Positions 35,122-44,479 are shown, counted from the first letter of the stretch. The stretch: 64,000 nucleotides of DNA from Clostridiisalibacter paucivorans DSM 22131 (GCF_000620125.1 NZ_KK211075.1:15240-79239); one strand, 5' to 3'. The notes: generated from the sequence alone by a model not told the origin. Translations and numbers: made by a program.

Positions 35122-36537
35122 CTAACTTTTTTTGTTCAGTAACTCATATACTATCTTACAAGTTTCAGCCTTTGTCAATTTTTCCTTAGGATTAAAGAGT
35201 CCATCGCTATCCCCTTTCATCAATCCCCTATCATAGACATTTTTTACTGAATCCATCGCACTCTCTTCTATCAATACAGCATCTTTTAATGGTAACTCAT
35301 ACTGGACATCCCTTTTACCCATAATTCTAGTCAATATAACGGCCATTTCTTCCCTAGTTACATAGTGTTCAGGTCTGAATTTATTGTCAACAAATCCATA
35401 TATATATCCTGACTTGTCCAATGCCTTTACAGACTCCAATGCCCAAGGACTTATTTCGTCTACATCATCATATATTAGGGCATAATTTTCTGCTTCTAAT
35501 TTTAAGGCCCTAGCCAATATATCACAAAGTTCTTCTCTACTTATATACATATCTGGATTAAAATTCTGTTCTCTAGGCTTAACTATGTCATGATTATTAA
35601 GATATACTATATATTCCTTTGACCACGAATCTGCTATATCTTCAAATGGTAGATTTTCATTGGATACTTCAGGTGGTTTACTTACTACATCTTCTGCCTT
35701 TTCTATCCAATTACCAGCTACCCATCCTGTCATATTTCCAGAACTCTTCTTTACCTTATAATAATAATATCCTTTATTTAATTTAGGTCCTTCCAGCACA
35801 TCTAGTATAGCTCCATTACTAAATTTTCCTATAGAAGCGCCACCAGGATTATTTCTAACCATCAATGTAGTATTGACATCAACTTTTACTGTATCTCCTG
35901 GTTTATAAAACTCTATATCTCCTTTATGGATAGGGTTTGGAGTATTATATTTGGTGCTTTTATCAGGTAGTCCACTTTTTGGCAACCATTTTGGTGGAAT
36001 CAACGTAATATCCTGATTATACTCTTCCTTTAATATCTTTTGAATAAGCTCTGGATATGTGTACTTTTTTAATCTCATATTTGGATTATTACTCTTTGCC
36101 CATCCATTATATGCCCATAACGCAAAGTACCAATTTTCTAATACATTTGGGTCCATATTTCCTACATCTGGTAGCTTGTCCACTGCCACATTCCATTTTC
36201 TTAAAAGCATCTCTGCACCAGCATCTATGTTGTAGTCTATGTCATATTTTAATTTATTAGTATCAAATCCAGCTCCCCTATTATGTATTTGCATAAGACC
36301 TATGCTACCCCTACTTCCAGTGAATACGGTACCATCAGTATTGAAATGTTTATATACACTTTCCACTCTGGCAATAGCCTTAAGCAATACTGAAGGTATC
36401 CCCCTCTTTCTAGCTATCTCTTCAATCCTTTTCTCTAATTCCTTCCTAGATGGATTTACCCTCTGTTTTTGAGATGCTACTGTTATATTAGTTATGGGCA
36501 TTATTAGTATCATTGCAATTATAAAAACAGATAACAT
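35122..36537 (-). CDS. SLH-domain lytic transglycosylase with SH3 domain
   Basis: 471 residues as read from ATG 36537. A signal-like helix (VFIIAMILIMPITNITVA) precedes an SLT/goose-lysozyme-like domain with catalytic Glu in IARVESVYK and GSIGLMQIHN. A bacterial SH3 domain (about 215-285) and three SLH repeats (about 298-470) follow; these anchor it to the cell-wall pyruvylated polymer. The reading frame start is odd. The ribosome site AGAGGTG is 5 bases from another ATG (36548) that is out of frame by one base, in a run of six A; the in-frame ATG is 16 bases from the site. One more A would give a normal signal peptide start. Confidence 0.85.
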   Translation of the reverse strand: MLSVFIIAMILIMPITNITVASQKQRVNPSRKELEKRIEEIARKRGIPSVLLKAIARVESVYKHFNTDGTVFTGSRGSIGLMQIHNRGAGFDTNKLKYDIDYNIDAGAEMLLRKWNVAVDKLPDVGNMDPNVLENWYFALWAYNGWAKSNNPNMRLKKYTYPELIQKILKEEYNQDITLIPPKWLPKSGLPDKSTKYNTPNPIHKGDIEFYKPGDTVKVDVNTTLMVRNNPGGASIGKFSNGAILDVLEGPKLNKGYYYYKVKKSSGNMTGWVAGNWIEKAEDVVSKPPEVSNENLPFEDIADSWSKEYIVYLNNHDIVKPREQNFNPDMYISREELCDILARALKLEAENYALIYDDVDEISPWALESVKALDKSGYIYGFVDNKFRPEHYVTREEMAVILTRIMGKRDVQYELPLKDAVLIEESAMDSVKNVYDRGLMKGDSDGLFNPKEKLTKAETCKIVYELLNKKS

Positions 36538-36562
36538 TCTTTTTTCATTTTTTCACCTCTTT

Positions 36563-36653
36563 TTCTTGGTTCTTAGTTCTTGGTTCTTAGTTCTTGGTTC
36601 TTAGTTCTTGGTTCTTAGTTCTTGGTTCTTAGTTCTTGGTTCTTAGTTCTTAG
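36563..36653. repeat. Tandem heptad array, 13 copies
   Basis: Thirteen 7-bp units alternating TTCTTGG and TTCTTAG (six full 14-bp periods plus one half) with no imperfect copy. It lies between the promoter side and the ribosome site of the SLH gene, inside the probable 5' leader. It is followed by a 16-bp palindrome at 36654-36669 (TGGGCAC-TA-GTGCCCA) and by CACTAAGAAC at 36698, which can pair back with the last unit. Confidence 0.9.
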
Positions 36654-36785
36654 TGGGCACTAGTGCCCACTTCTTCCCTAACGACTAAGAGCTAAACACT
36701 AAGAACTGCATTTACTATTAAAAAACTATCGCTAATATTTTATAACAAATTTTACTATTTGTAAAAGTTTTCTGAACAAAAAAAT

Positions 36786-36809
36786 TACCCAGGAATGATT
36801 TCCTAGGTA
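36786..36809 (-). terminator. Terminator of the TIM-barrel gene
   Basis: TTCCTAGGTA pairs with TACCCAGGAA (one mismatch) around a 4-base loop; the minus-strand tail is ATTTTTTTG. Confidence 0.8.
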
Positions 36810-36822
36810 GTATTATTATAAG

Positions 36823-37659
36823 CTATTCATTTACAATTTTTTCTATAATTCCATTCACCCAGTCAATTCCCTCTTGACCATATTCAAATCCATTGTATTT
36901 AAAATCAGACCTAAACACTATGGGTGTATTTTTATCATGTTCAAGTACAATCCTTATTGTACTCTCTATATCAATCCATCCTTCTTCTTTACTCTGTTCT
37001 GGATGAACAGGTATTTTACCGTATTTCATTATATCTTCCAATCCCCTAGTATTCCATAGGTGTACAACTTTTACTTCAGAAATTATTTTAGACAGAGACT
37101 CACAATACTTCATCCCATTCAATTTACATGATAAATGCAAATTCCCCGTATCTAGACACAATCCTAACATATCATGCTTTTCAACTAGATCCTTCCAGTC
37201 CTCTGGCTTATACAACCTATCATCATATCCTGAATACTCTAAAAAGATAGGTATATTATACTTTTCCCCTAGCAACTGAAGCCTGTCACTGCCTTCCATT
37301 GCCATTTTTTTTATTTGATCTCCCTTTAATTTTTTGTCCATATCTTTAGATATGAGTTTTACTATCATATGATCTGTGGGCATACCTTTAACCATTCTCA
37401 AATTTTCTTCCAATATATCAAAAGCTGCATCTCTTAACCTTTTATTACTATGTAAATAATAGGTAGTAGTAGGATCAAACTGATGAAATATTGGGGCATA
37501 ACAACCCACTTTTATAGAACTTTTTCTAGAAAGCTTCAATAAAGAAGTTATATCTTTAGTACTGGAAAAGTTATGACATAATTGCACCCTTTTAAAATTC
37601 TTCTTAGCAATATAATCCAACCCCACATTATGAACAGATATACCCAGTTGCTGATTCAA
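36823..37659 (-). CDS. Sugar-phosphate isomerase/AP-endonuclease-like TIM-barrel protein
   Basis: About 278 residues of the AP-endonuclease 2/xylose-isomerase-like barrel. Recognisable strands are IFLEYSGYD, LGLCLDTGNLHLSCKL (a metal-site block) and VVHLWNTRG, near residues 140, 175 and 210. The enzyme type cannot be told from sequence alone. The TTG at 37659 is 7 bases after GAGGGTG and is preferred over the TTG at 37674. A single gene with its own terminator. Confidence 0.7.
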   Translation of the reverse strand: MNQQLGISVHNVGLDYIAKKNFKRVQLCHNFSSTKDITSLLKLSRKSSIKVGCYAPIFHQFDPTTTYYLHSNKRLRDAAFDILEENLRMVKGMPTDHMIVKLISKDMDKKLKGDQIKKMAMEGSDRLQLLGEKYNIPIFLEYSGYDDRLYKPEDWKDLVEKHDMLGLCLDTGNLHLSCKLNGMKYCESLSKIISEVKVVHLWNTRGLEDIMKYGKIPVHPEQSKEEGWIDIESTIRIVLEHDKNTPIVFRSDFKYNGFEYGQEGIDWVNGIIEKIVNE

Positions 37660-37890
37660 AATAATCACCCTCAAAACAGTTTTATAATATATATATATTA
37701 TATGATTTAAAACATTTAAGTTATACTATTCTTTTTTCAGGACATATTATACCATATTTATATATTAACATACAATTGTGAAAACCTTATTTTAAAATAT
37801 ATCAATATTGAAAAAACAATTTATTTATTATACTGATTAATCAACACTTATGCTATAATAAGGTCAACATATATAAAGGAGTGGAGGTAT

Positions 37891-39243
37891 GTGTTAATTA
37901 ATAATTGGGTTAAGATAATTTTAGACTCACTATATGATGGAATCTTGATTATTAATAAAAAATCTATTGTTAAATATATTAATCCTTCATATACAAGAAT
38001 TACTGGTGTCACCAAAGAAAATATCATAGATAAACCACTTGTTAAAATCCGCCCTGGTGCCAGACTTCCTGATGTAGTTAACAGTGGTCAAAAACTTTTA
38101 AGAGTTCCAAGATTAGAAGGGAATTCTGAATATATTGTCAATATGTCCCCTATAAAAGACGATGCTGGTCATATTATAGGCGGCATATCTGTTGTTACTG
38201 AAATTAATGATGTATACAAACTTACTAAAGAACTCAATAAATCCCATAAAATTATAAAAAATTTACAAAATAGAGTTAAAAGTATTCAAAAATCCAAATA
38301 TACCTTTGAAGATATAATTTCTCAAGATCCTAAATCTGAATCCACAAAAAAGCTTGCAAAAAAGATTGCAAGAAAAGACACCAATGTACTTCTTTTAGGT
38401 GAAAGTGGTACTGGTAAAGAATTATTTGCCCATTCAATACATAACCAAAGCAGTAGAAAAGATGAGCCCTTCATAGCTGTGAATTGTGCATCTTTAGACT
38501 CTAATCTTCTTAAAAGTGAATTATTTGGTTATGAAGAAGGATCTTTCACAGGGGCCAAAAAAGGGGGAAAAATTGGACTATTCGAAGTAGCCAATGGAGG
38601 TACTATCTTTTTAGACGAAATATCTGAAATGGATTATGGTCTTCAAGCTAAGCTGTTAAGGACACTTCAAGAAAATACTATTAGACGTGTAGGAGGCTTA
38701 TATGAAATACCAATAAATGTAAGAGTTGTAGCTGCGACTAATAGGGACCTACTCTCATTGGTAAACAATAACAAATTTAGAAAAGACCTATACTATAGAA
38801 TAGCTATTTTCCCCATTACTATACCTCCACTAAGAGAAAGACTTGAAGATATAATACCTATATCTAATCAATTTTTAGATAATATGCAGCGAGAATTAAA
38901 AAGGCGATTAGAGATTTCGGATAATGCAAAAAAGTTATTAATAAGCTATGAATGGCCAGGCAATATAAGAGAACTTAAAAATGTAATAGAATTTTCAGCT
39001 AATATGACAGATGACTCCATAATTCATGTTAGAGATTTGCCAAAAATTATACAACAAGTGGGAATACAAAAAAATTTAATATCTATTCGCCCATTAGAAC
39101 AAGTAGTAAGAGAGTCAGAAATAGAGGAAATAAACAAAGCCCTACATAAATATGGCAATTCCGTTAAAGGTAAAAAAATGGCCGCTAAGTCTCTAGGCAT
39201 CTCCTTAGCATCGCTTTATAACAAGCTTTCAAATACAAAGTAA
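37891..39243 (+). CDS. Sigma-54 activator (PAS-AAA-Fis) next to CitMHS/AtuA genes
   Basis: 450 residues. An N-terminal PAS domain (about 1-105; [27 protein letters not shown]) precedes an AAA+ core with GESGTGKE and a loop written GSFTGA. The C-terminal Fis-type helix-turn-helix is [16 protein letters not shown]. It should activate the downstream sigma-54 promoter at 39441. Two TTTCTA-N6-TAGAAA sites between the gene and that promoter are candidate enhancer sites. The start is GTG, only 3 bases after GGAGG, so the true start is uncertain. Confidence 0.87.
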   Translation: MLINNWVKIILDSLYDGILIINKKSIVKYINPSYTRITGVTKENIIDKPLVKIRPGARLPDVVNSGQKLLRVPRLEGNSEYIVNMSPIKDDAGHIIGGISVVTEINDVYKLTKELNKSHKIIKNLQNRVKSIQKSKYTFEDIISQDPKSESTKKLAKKIARKDTNVLLLGESGTGKELFAHSIHNQSSRKDEPFIAVNCASLDSNLLKSELFGYEEGSFTGAKKGGKIGLFEVANGGTIFLDEISEMDYGLQAKLLRTLQENTIRRVGGLYEIPINVRVVAATNRDLLSLVNNNKFRKDLYYRIAIFPITIPPLRERLEDIIPISNQFLDNMQRELKRRLEISDNAKKLLISYEWPGNIRELKNVIEFSANMTDDSIIHVRDLPKIIQQVGIQKNLISIRPLEQVVRESEIEEINKALHKYGNSVKGKKMAAKSLGISLASLYNKLSNTK

Positions 39244-39247
39244 TCTC

Positions 39248-39290
39248 AAAGCATCTTTGAAAACCATCAAGGATGCTTTCTAATTTTTTA
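39248..39290 (+). terminator. Terminator of the sigma-54 activator gene
   Basis: AAAGCATCTTTGA (39248-39260) pairs fully with TCAAGGATGCTTT (39267-39279), one G-U included, then CTAATTTTTT. Confidence 0.8.
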
Positions 39291-39324
39291 GAAATATACT
39301 TTTGTTTTCTAGAAAATTAGAAAA
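39277..39324. promoter_or_regulatory. Paired enhancer-like sites TTTCTA-N6-TAGAAA
   Basis: TTTCTA-ATTTTT-TAGAAA at 39277-39294 and TTTCTA-GAAAAT-TAGAAA at 39306-39323, 29 bp apart and about 120-165 bp before the -24 element. The spacing suits binding of a sigma-54 activator. The first overlaps the terminator tail, so its symmetry could be partly coincidental. Confidence 0.5.
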
Positions 39325-39440
39325 CCTTTTCATAGCTAATCTGTAAGTTTTATGATATCTTTTTAACAAAACTTTCTACTTTTTTATAAACGTATATTCT
39401 TTTATTATATTCTTATTTGTTAAATAAGCCCTTTGTATTT

Positions 39441-39456
39441 TGGCACAGTATGTGCA
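39441..39456 (+). promoter_or_regulatory. Sigma-54 promoter of the CitMHS-AtuA operon
   Basis: TGGCAC-AGTAT-GTGCA: a perfect -24 element and a -12 with one change (G for T). It is 49 bases before the carrier start. An unusual GC-only palindrome, ACCGCGCGGT at 39471-39480, lies near the expected 5' end of the mRNA. Confidence 0.82.
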
Positions 39457-39504
39457 ATATTAAATTAATAACCGCGCGGTAATATTAAAATGGAGGTTGA
39501 TTTC

Positions 39505-40800
39505 ATGCTTGCATTATTAGGTTTTATCACTATTGCATTATTGTTAATTGTGATAATGACTAAAAAACTTTCTCCAACAGTAGCTTTAATAGTTATACCT
39601 ACTATTACTGCGACTATAGGAGGTTTTGGAAAAGATTTAGGTAAATTTATGACTGATGGCATAAAAAATATTTCAACTGTAGGCACCATGTTCATATTTG
39701 CCATACTATTTTTCGGTATACTTACCGATGCTGGAACCTTTGATCCTATTATTAATAAAATTTTAAAGGTAGTAGGTAAAGACCCTATTAAAATAGTAAT
39801 GGGATCGGCCATACTGGCTATGTTGGTTCATTTAGACGGCTCTGGTGCTGTTACTTTTTTAGTAACGATACCAGCAATGATACCTTTATATGATAAATTA
39901 GGTATGAGAAGAACCACATTGGCATGCATTGCAGCCCTTTCTGCAGGTACCATGAATATGCTTCCTTGGGGAGGTCCTACATTGCGAGCGGCTACAGCTC
40001 TTGAAATGCCGGTTACACAATTGTTTAATCCTCTAGTTCCTGCATTTATCGGGGGAGTTATCTTTATATTATTAGTTGCCTACTGGTTGGGAAAAAAAGA
40101 GAAGAAAAGGTTAGGAAATATAGTACTTGAAGATATAAATGTAGAAAGAAATATTGCTGAAGATAAACTTGCTTTAGCAAGACCGAAAATGTTTCCTATA
40201 AACTTAATGCTAATTATAGTCTCTATTGGTGTCTTGATATCAGGTAAACTTCCACCTCACATCATATTTATGATAGCATTTTCAATTTCTATAGTAGTAA
40301 ATTATCCAAATGTAAAGGCCCAAAGAGATAGAGTAGATGCCCATGCCAAGGCTGCTCTAATGATGGCTAGCATACTATTTGCAGCTGGTGGATTTATAGG
40401 TATAGTAAAGGGTTCAGGTATGATTACAGAAATGTCTAATGTGGTTGTAAAGGCAATCCCTAATTCTTTAGGCAAACAAATTCCTTTGATCACAGGAATA
40501 TTTTCTATGCCTGCCAGCTTACTATTTGATCCAGATTCTTTTTATTTTGGGGTAATGCCCGTCTTATCTTCAGCTGCTAAAGGATTTGGTATTGATGCTG
40601 TAAATGTTGCTAGGGCATCAATATTAGGACAAATGACTACCGGATTCCCAGTAAGCCCATTAACAGGCTCTACATTTTTACTTATGGGACTTACAGGAGT
40701 AGATTTAGGAGAACATCAAAAAAAGACTATACCATTAGCATTTTTGACTACTATAGTAATGCTAATAATTGCAATAATAACTGGTGCAATAGTTATGTAA
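39505..40800 (+). CDS. CitMHS-family carboxylate transporter
   Basis: 431 residues with about twelve membrane segments. It matches the CitMHS (metal-citrate/proton symporter) family: MLALLGFITIALLLIVIM at the start, HLDGSGAVTFLVTIPAMIP in the first half and GQMTTGFPVSPLTGSTFLL near the end. It probably imports a di- or tricarboxylate as metal complex. The ATG at 39505 follows TGGAGG; the earlier ATG at 39490 contains that site. First gene of a sigma-54 operon with the two AtuA-type genes, so the carried acid is likely their substrate. Confidence 0.82.
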   Translation: MLALLGFITIALLLIVIMTKKLSPTVALIVIPTITATIGGFGKDLGKFMTDGIKNISTVGTMFIFAILFFGILTDAGTFDPIINKILKVVGKDPIKIVMGSAILAMLVHLDGSGAVTFLVTIPAMIPLYDKLGMRRTTLACIAALSAGTMNMLPWGGPTLRAATALEMPVTQLFNPLVPAFIGGVIFILLVAYWLGKKEKKRLGNIVLEDINVERNIAEDKLALARPKMFPINLMLIIVSIGVLISGKLPPHIIFMIAFSISIVVNYPNVKAQRDRVDAHAKAALMMASILFAAGGFIGIVKGSGMITEMSNVVVKAIPNSLGKQIPLITGIFSMPASLLFDPDSFYFGVMPVLSSAAKGFGIDAVNVARASILGQMTTGFPVSPLTGSTFLLMGLTGVDLGEHQKKTIPLAFLTTIVMLIIAIITGAIVM

Positions 40801-40832
40801 AAAAATTGTTTATAGAAATGGAGGATTTCAGA

Positions 40833-42182
40833 ATGAAAAGTATTAAGATAGGTTGTGGTGCAGGTTATGCTGGAGATAGAATAGAACCTGCTATAGAGAT
40901 GATGGAAAAAAGTGATATAGATTATATAGCTTTTGAGTGTTTAGCGGAAAGAACTATAGCCATAGCACAACAGGAAAAGATGAAAAATCCACAAAAAGGA
41001 TATAATCATCTTTTAGAATATAGAATGAGAAAAATTCTCCCTATATGTAAATCAAAAAATATTAAAGTAATAACAAATATGGGAGCAGCAAATCCCGAAG
41101 GAGCAATAAGAAAAATAAAAGAAATAGCTCAGGAATTAAATATAAAAGGGCTCAAAATAGCCGCTGTAATTGGAGACAATATATATGATAATATATCAAA
41201 ATATATGGATATGAAAGTTCTTGAAACAGAAAAACCTTTAAAAGAATTAGAAGGTGAAATAGTTTCTGCCAATGCATATTTAGGCGTTGATGGTATACTT
41301 CAAGCACTTGAAAATGATTCTGACATAATAATCACAGGCAGAGTAGCAGACCCTGCTCTATTCTTAGCCCCTATGATTTATGAATTCAATTGGTCTTTAG
41401 AAGACTATGAAAAGATTGGAAAAGGTACATTAATTGGTCATTTACTAGAGTGTGGAGGCCAAATCACAGGTGGATACTTTGCCGATCCCGGATATAAAGA
41501 TGTAGATGATTTATACAAATTAGGGTTTCCTATTGCAAATGTATATAAAAACGGAGATGCAATAATCACTAAAGTACAAGGTTCAGGAGGTAAAGTTACA
41601 GAGTCTACTTGTAAAGAACAACTCTTATATGAAATCCATGACCCAAAACGATATATAACTCCTGATGTTATAGCCGATTTCTCCAATGTATCAATACAAC
41701 AAATTGACAATGACCAAGTACAAATCAGTGGAGGAAATGGCATAGAAAAAACCGATACCCTAAAAGCAAGTATAGGTTATTTTGATTGCTTTATAGGTGA
41801 GGGAGAAATAAGTTATGGTGGCCCAGGTGCCTATGAAAGGGCTAAATTAGCAGGAAAAATAGTTGAAAAAAGATTGAAAATGCTAAATATCTCTACCAAA
41901 GAACTTCGTATAGATTTAATAGGTATAAATTCACTATATAAAGATCAGATAAGTAATACTTTAAGTTCGTCAATTGCTCCTGAAGTAAGACTTAGAGTAG
42001 CAGCACGAACAAAATCAAAAGAAAATGCTACTACTATTGGAAATGAAGTAGAAGCTTTATATACAAATGGGCCCGCAGCTGGTGGTGGAGCCACAAAATC
42101 TGTAAAAAAAATAATATCTATGGCATCAATATTCATACCAAGGAAAGATATTGATACTAATATCTTATACGAGGAGGTATAA
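40833..42182 (+). CDS. AtuA-family (DUF1446) enzyme, large subunit
   Basis: 449 residues of the acyclic-terpene-utilisation AtuA family. The N-terminal motif is IGCGAGYAGDRIEPAIEM, with TGRVADPALFLAPM near residue 172, LLECGGQITGGYFADPG near 205 and TNGPAAGGGATKSV near the end. The biochemical role is not established; members occur with branched acyl-CoA and HMG-CoA-lyase-type pathways. ATG at 40833 follows GGAGG. It lacks the C-terminal ferredoxin-like domain that fused homologues carry, which is encoded by the next gene. Confidence 0.85.
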   Translation: MKSIKIGCGAGYAGDRIEPAIEMMEKSDIDYIAFECLAERTIAIAQQEKMKNPQKGYNHLLEYRMRKILPICKSKNIKVITNMGAANPEGAIRKIKEIAQELNIKGLKIAAVIGDNIYDNISKYMDMKVLETEKPLKELEGEIVSANAYLGVDGILQALENDSDIIITGRVADPALFLAPMIYEFNWSLEDYEKIGKGTLIGHLLECGGQITGGYFADPGYKDVDDLYKLGFPIANVYKNGDAIITKVQGSGGKVTESTCKEQLLYEIHDPKRYITPDVIADFSNVSIQQIDNDQVQISGGNGIEKTDTLKASIGYFDCFIGEGEISYGGPGAYERAKLAGKIVEKRLKMLNISTKELRIDLIGINSLYKDQISNTLSSSIAPEVRLRVAARTKSKENATTIGNEVEALYTNGPAAGGGATKSVKKIISMASIFIPRKDIDTNILYEEV

Positions 42183-42184
42183 AA

Positions 42185-42484
42185 ATGAAACTTAGAGAAA
42201 TTGCTCATTCAAGAACAGGAGATAAGGGAAATCTATCTAATATATCCCTTATAGTATATAATATTGAGGATTATGAAAAAATAAAAAAATATGTTACACC
42301 TGCAGTAGTGAAAGAATGGTTTAAAGATATAGTTAAAGGAGAAGTAGTTAGATACGAACTGCCTAATATAGGAGCCTTAAACTTTGTAATGCATAATGCA
42401 TTAGGTGGAGGAGTAACTAGATCCCTTGCAATAGATAAACATGGTAAATCCTTAAGTTCAGCTTTGTTAAATATGGAAATATAA
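42185..42484 (+). CDS. AtuA-associated small domain protein
   Basis: 99 residues that correspond to the C-terminal domain of long AtuA proteins: KLREIAHSRTGDKGNLSNIS at the start, then LPNIGALNFVMHNALGGGV. It begins 2 bases after the AtuA stop codon, with GAGGAGG inside the end of the large gene, so the two are coupled and probably form one complex. Confidence 0.82.
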   Translation: MKLREIAHSRTGDKGNLSNISLIVYNIEDYEKIKKYVTPAVVKEWFKDIVKGEVVRYELPNIGALNFVMHNALGGGVTRSLAIDKHGKSLSSALLNMEI

Positions 42485-42489
42485 ATCAA

Positions 42490-42522
42490 TAAGCCTCCTT
42501 AAGTTAAACTTAAGGAGGCTTA
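42490..42522. terminator. Shared terminator
   Basis: Sixteen-bp perfect arms (TAAGCCTCCTTAAGTT and complement) around a minimal loop, between convergent genes. Confidence 0.88.
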
Positions 42523-42524
42523 AA

Positions 42525-44387
42525 TCAAAATTTATCACTAAGATATATCACATTTCCTTCCCTATTATATCCCTTAGTTAGGTATTTACATATATCTATA
42601 CCTAGTTTGTTCATTTTTATAGTATATATATGTTCTCCATCAATTACATCCTGATGATTCAATTTTTTAGTATATTCTATATCAAATATCCCTAATGCAT
42701 TAAAATAATAGGTGATTTTAGAATTGAATATATCGGTCATTCTAATATCTATTAGGTTGCCATTCTCATATATGAACTCAAATATATCATCCACATCTTC
42801 AATATCTTCTACAATTTTTTCAATATCTACATTTACGAAGGCATTTATAACTTCTTTATAATTATAGATCATTCCTGGTTTCAAATCTGCTAGATGCTCC
42901 AATATTGCGTTTCTATTATTGTATTCTTTAGTATCATTGAAAAAATCATCATTTACAAGCCTTTTCCAATCACATTCTTTCCAAATATAAATCAGAAATA
43001 GTGATGCCTTTTTTGAACAACTAAATTTTATATATTCATTATACTTTTCCCCTAATTCCAATAACTCTCCATTTATATGAAATATGTCCTTATCTATAGA
43101 GAATAGATAAAATAAATGTATCAGTAAAACATCTATTTGATTGGGTGCACTCTTTAATACTTCTGGATTAGTCATAATATTATTTAACGAAATAATATTC
43201 TCTCTATTTATAAATTTATTTATCTTAGTTAGCTTTACCTCATGCTCTTTTATATAAGTTAAAAAATTAATATAATCATTTACTATATTAATCTTTTTAT
43301 TATCAATATGTTTTTCAAATATCCTCTCTAAACCTTGATCAAAAGAAAAATCTTTTACAATAACATTTTCACAATCTTTCTCATCTTCATAGGAATAAAA
43401 TATATCCAAATAATAATCCTTATCTTTGGTCACTCTTAATATGTCATTATAGGTATGTTTATCTATTATATCTTTTATATTTAAATATTTTGCATATTTT
43501 CTCACCGATGTTATAGTTTGCAACAAATCATTTTTAGATATAAAATATCCATCATCTATTCCCCATTCAATAAAATTCACTATAGTATCCTCATTGAAAT
43601 CAGATATAGCATCCTCTTGATGTAAAAAATAATCATAATATCCCCTTATTACCTTCATATGTTTTATAGAAGTCTTTTCACTTATTCCCTGAACATTAAT
43701 CATGAAGTCTCCAAAATCTTCAATAATGTCTTCTACATCTTCATTGTAAGCATCCATATCCTCTTCATCCATATAGTCAGTATAAAAGTAATCATATGCC
43801 TTATAAAGTATATAACTATATCTCTTCAAAAATTCTTCAATAGTTAGTCCCTGCTCATCAGATATATCTTTATACATATCCATTATTAAAGATATAAATT
43901 CATCTTTCACACTGGGATATAGATAAGAATCTATACCAAAAAATACCGTATTCCCTTTAACATGGGCTATTCTAGATAGTTTTATATATCCTGGTTTTAT
44001 ATCCTCTTTAGAAATACTAGATTCTCGAACTAGGCGCTCTTCGTTTAAAATTAAATCTTTTACATAAACATATTCCCCTTTTATCTCTAATATCTCATAT
44101 AAAGATAAAAAGCTTTCTCTAATACTCTCATATGCATATAACTCTTCATCGTTTAAACTATCTTTATATTTTTCAATAAAAAGTTCAATAAATCTTTTTC
44201 CATTAGGTGTTACATAATCTAGTATAAACCAATAATTCATTACTGCTTCCCTATGTGTCTCATCTATACCATTAAAGGAAAAAATCTTTATATCCTTCCA
44301 TCCTTCTTTATTAATCGTATCTGTGGTAAATTCAAAAACTTTCTCTATTAGGTCTTTCTCGTATTCTATTATATCATTGTAATCCAA
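42525..44387 (-). CDS. Unrecognised 620-residue cytosolic protein
   Basis: Acidic, helix-rich, no signal peptide or membrane segment. The first 190 residues (NYWFILDYVTPNGKRFIELF, then SLYEILEIKGEYVYVKDLIL) resemble a domain often seen in SEC-C-type bacterial proteins of unknown role, but no SEC-C zinc motif follows. Residues about 235-305 (SEKTSIKHMKVIRGYYDYFL, ISKNDLLQTITSVRKYAKYL) look like a tyrosine-recombinase core-binding SAM-like bundle; no RHRY catalytic set is present. The remainder matches nothing I know. The start is ATG after GGAGGG. Single gene; function unknown. Confidence 0.7.
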   Translation of the reverse strand: MDYNDIIEYEKDLIEKVFEFTTDTINKEGWKDIKIFSFNGIDETHREAVMNYWFILDYVTPNGKRFIELFIEKYKDSLNDEELYAYESIRESFLSLYEILEIKGEYVYVKDLILNEERLVRESSISKEDIKPGYIKLSRIAHVKGNTVFFGIDSYLYPSVKDEFISLIMDMYKDISDEQGLTIEEFLKRYSYILYKAYDYFYTDYMDEEDMDAYNEDVEDIIEDFGDFMINVQGISEKTSIKHMKVIRGYYDYFLHQEDAISDFNEDTIVNFIEWGIDDGYFISKNDLLQTITSVRKYAKYLNIKDIIDKHTYNDILRVTKDKDYYLDIFYSYEDEKDCENVIVKDFSFDQGLERIFEKHIDNKKINIVNDYINFLTYIKEHEVKLTKINKFINRENIISLNNIMTNPEVLKSAPNQIDVLLIHLFYLFSIDKDIFHINGELLELGEKYNEYIKFSCSKKASLFLIYIWKECDWKRLVNDDFFNDTKEYNNRNAILEHLADLKPGMIYNYKEVINAFVNVDIEKIVEDIEDVDDIFEFIYENGNLIDIRMTDIFNSKITYYFNALGIFDIEYTKKLNHQDVIDGEHIYTIKMNKLGIDICKYLTKGYNREGNVIYLSDKF

Positions 44388-44479
44388 TGGTTAACCCTCC
44401 TACAGCATTTGGAGTTATTATACCATATATGAAATCTTCATGTCACTAATTACGCAAATGTGTGTCATACAAAATCATA

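Noticed and set aside
36563-36653. CRISPR or protein-coding repeat
   Set aside because: Units are 7 bp with no spacers, and no frame gives a plausible protein with a start.
42525-44387. Tyrosine recombinase or phage integrase
   Set aside because: Only a core-binding-like bundle is seen; no catalytic Arg-His-Arg-Tyr set and no attachment-site repeats or tRNA target nearby.
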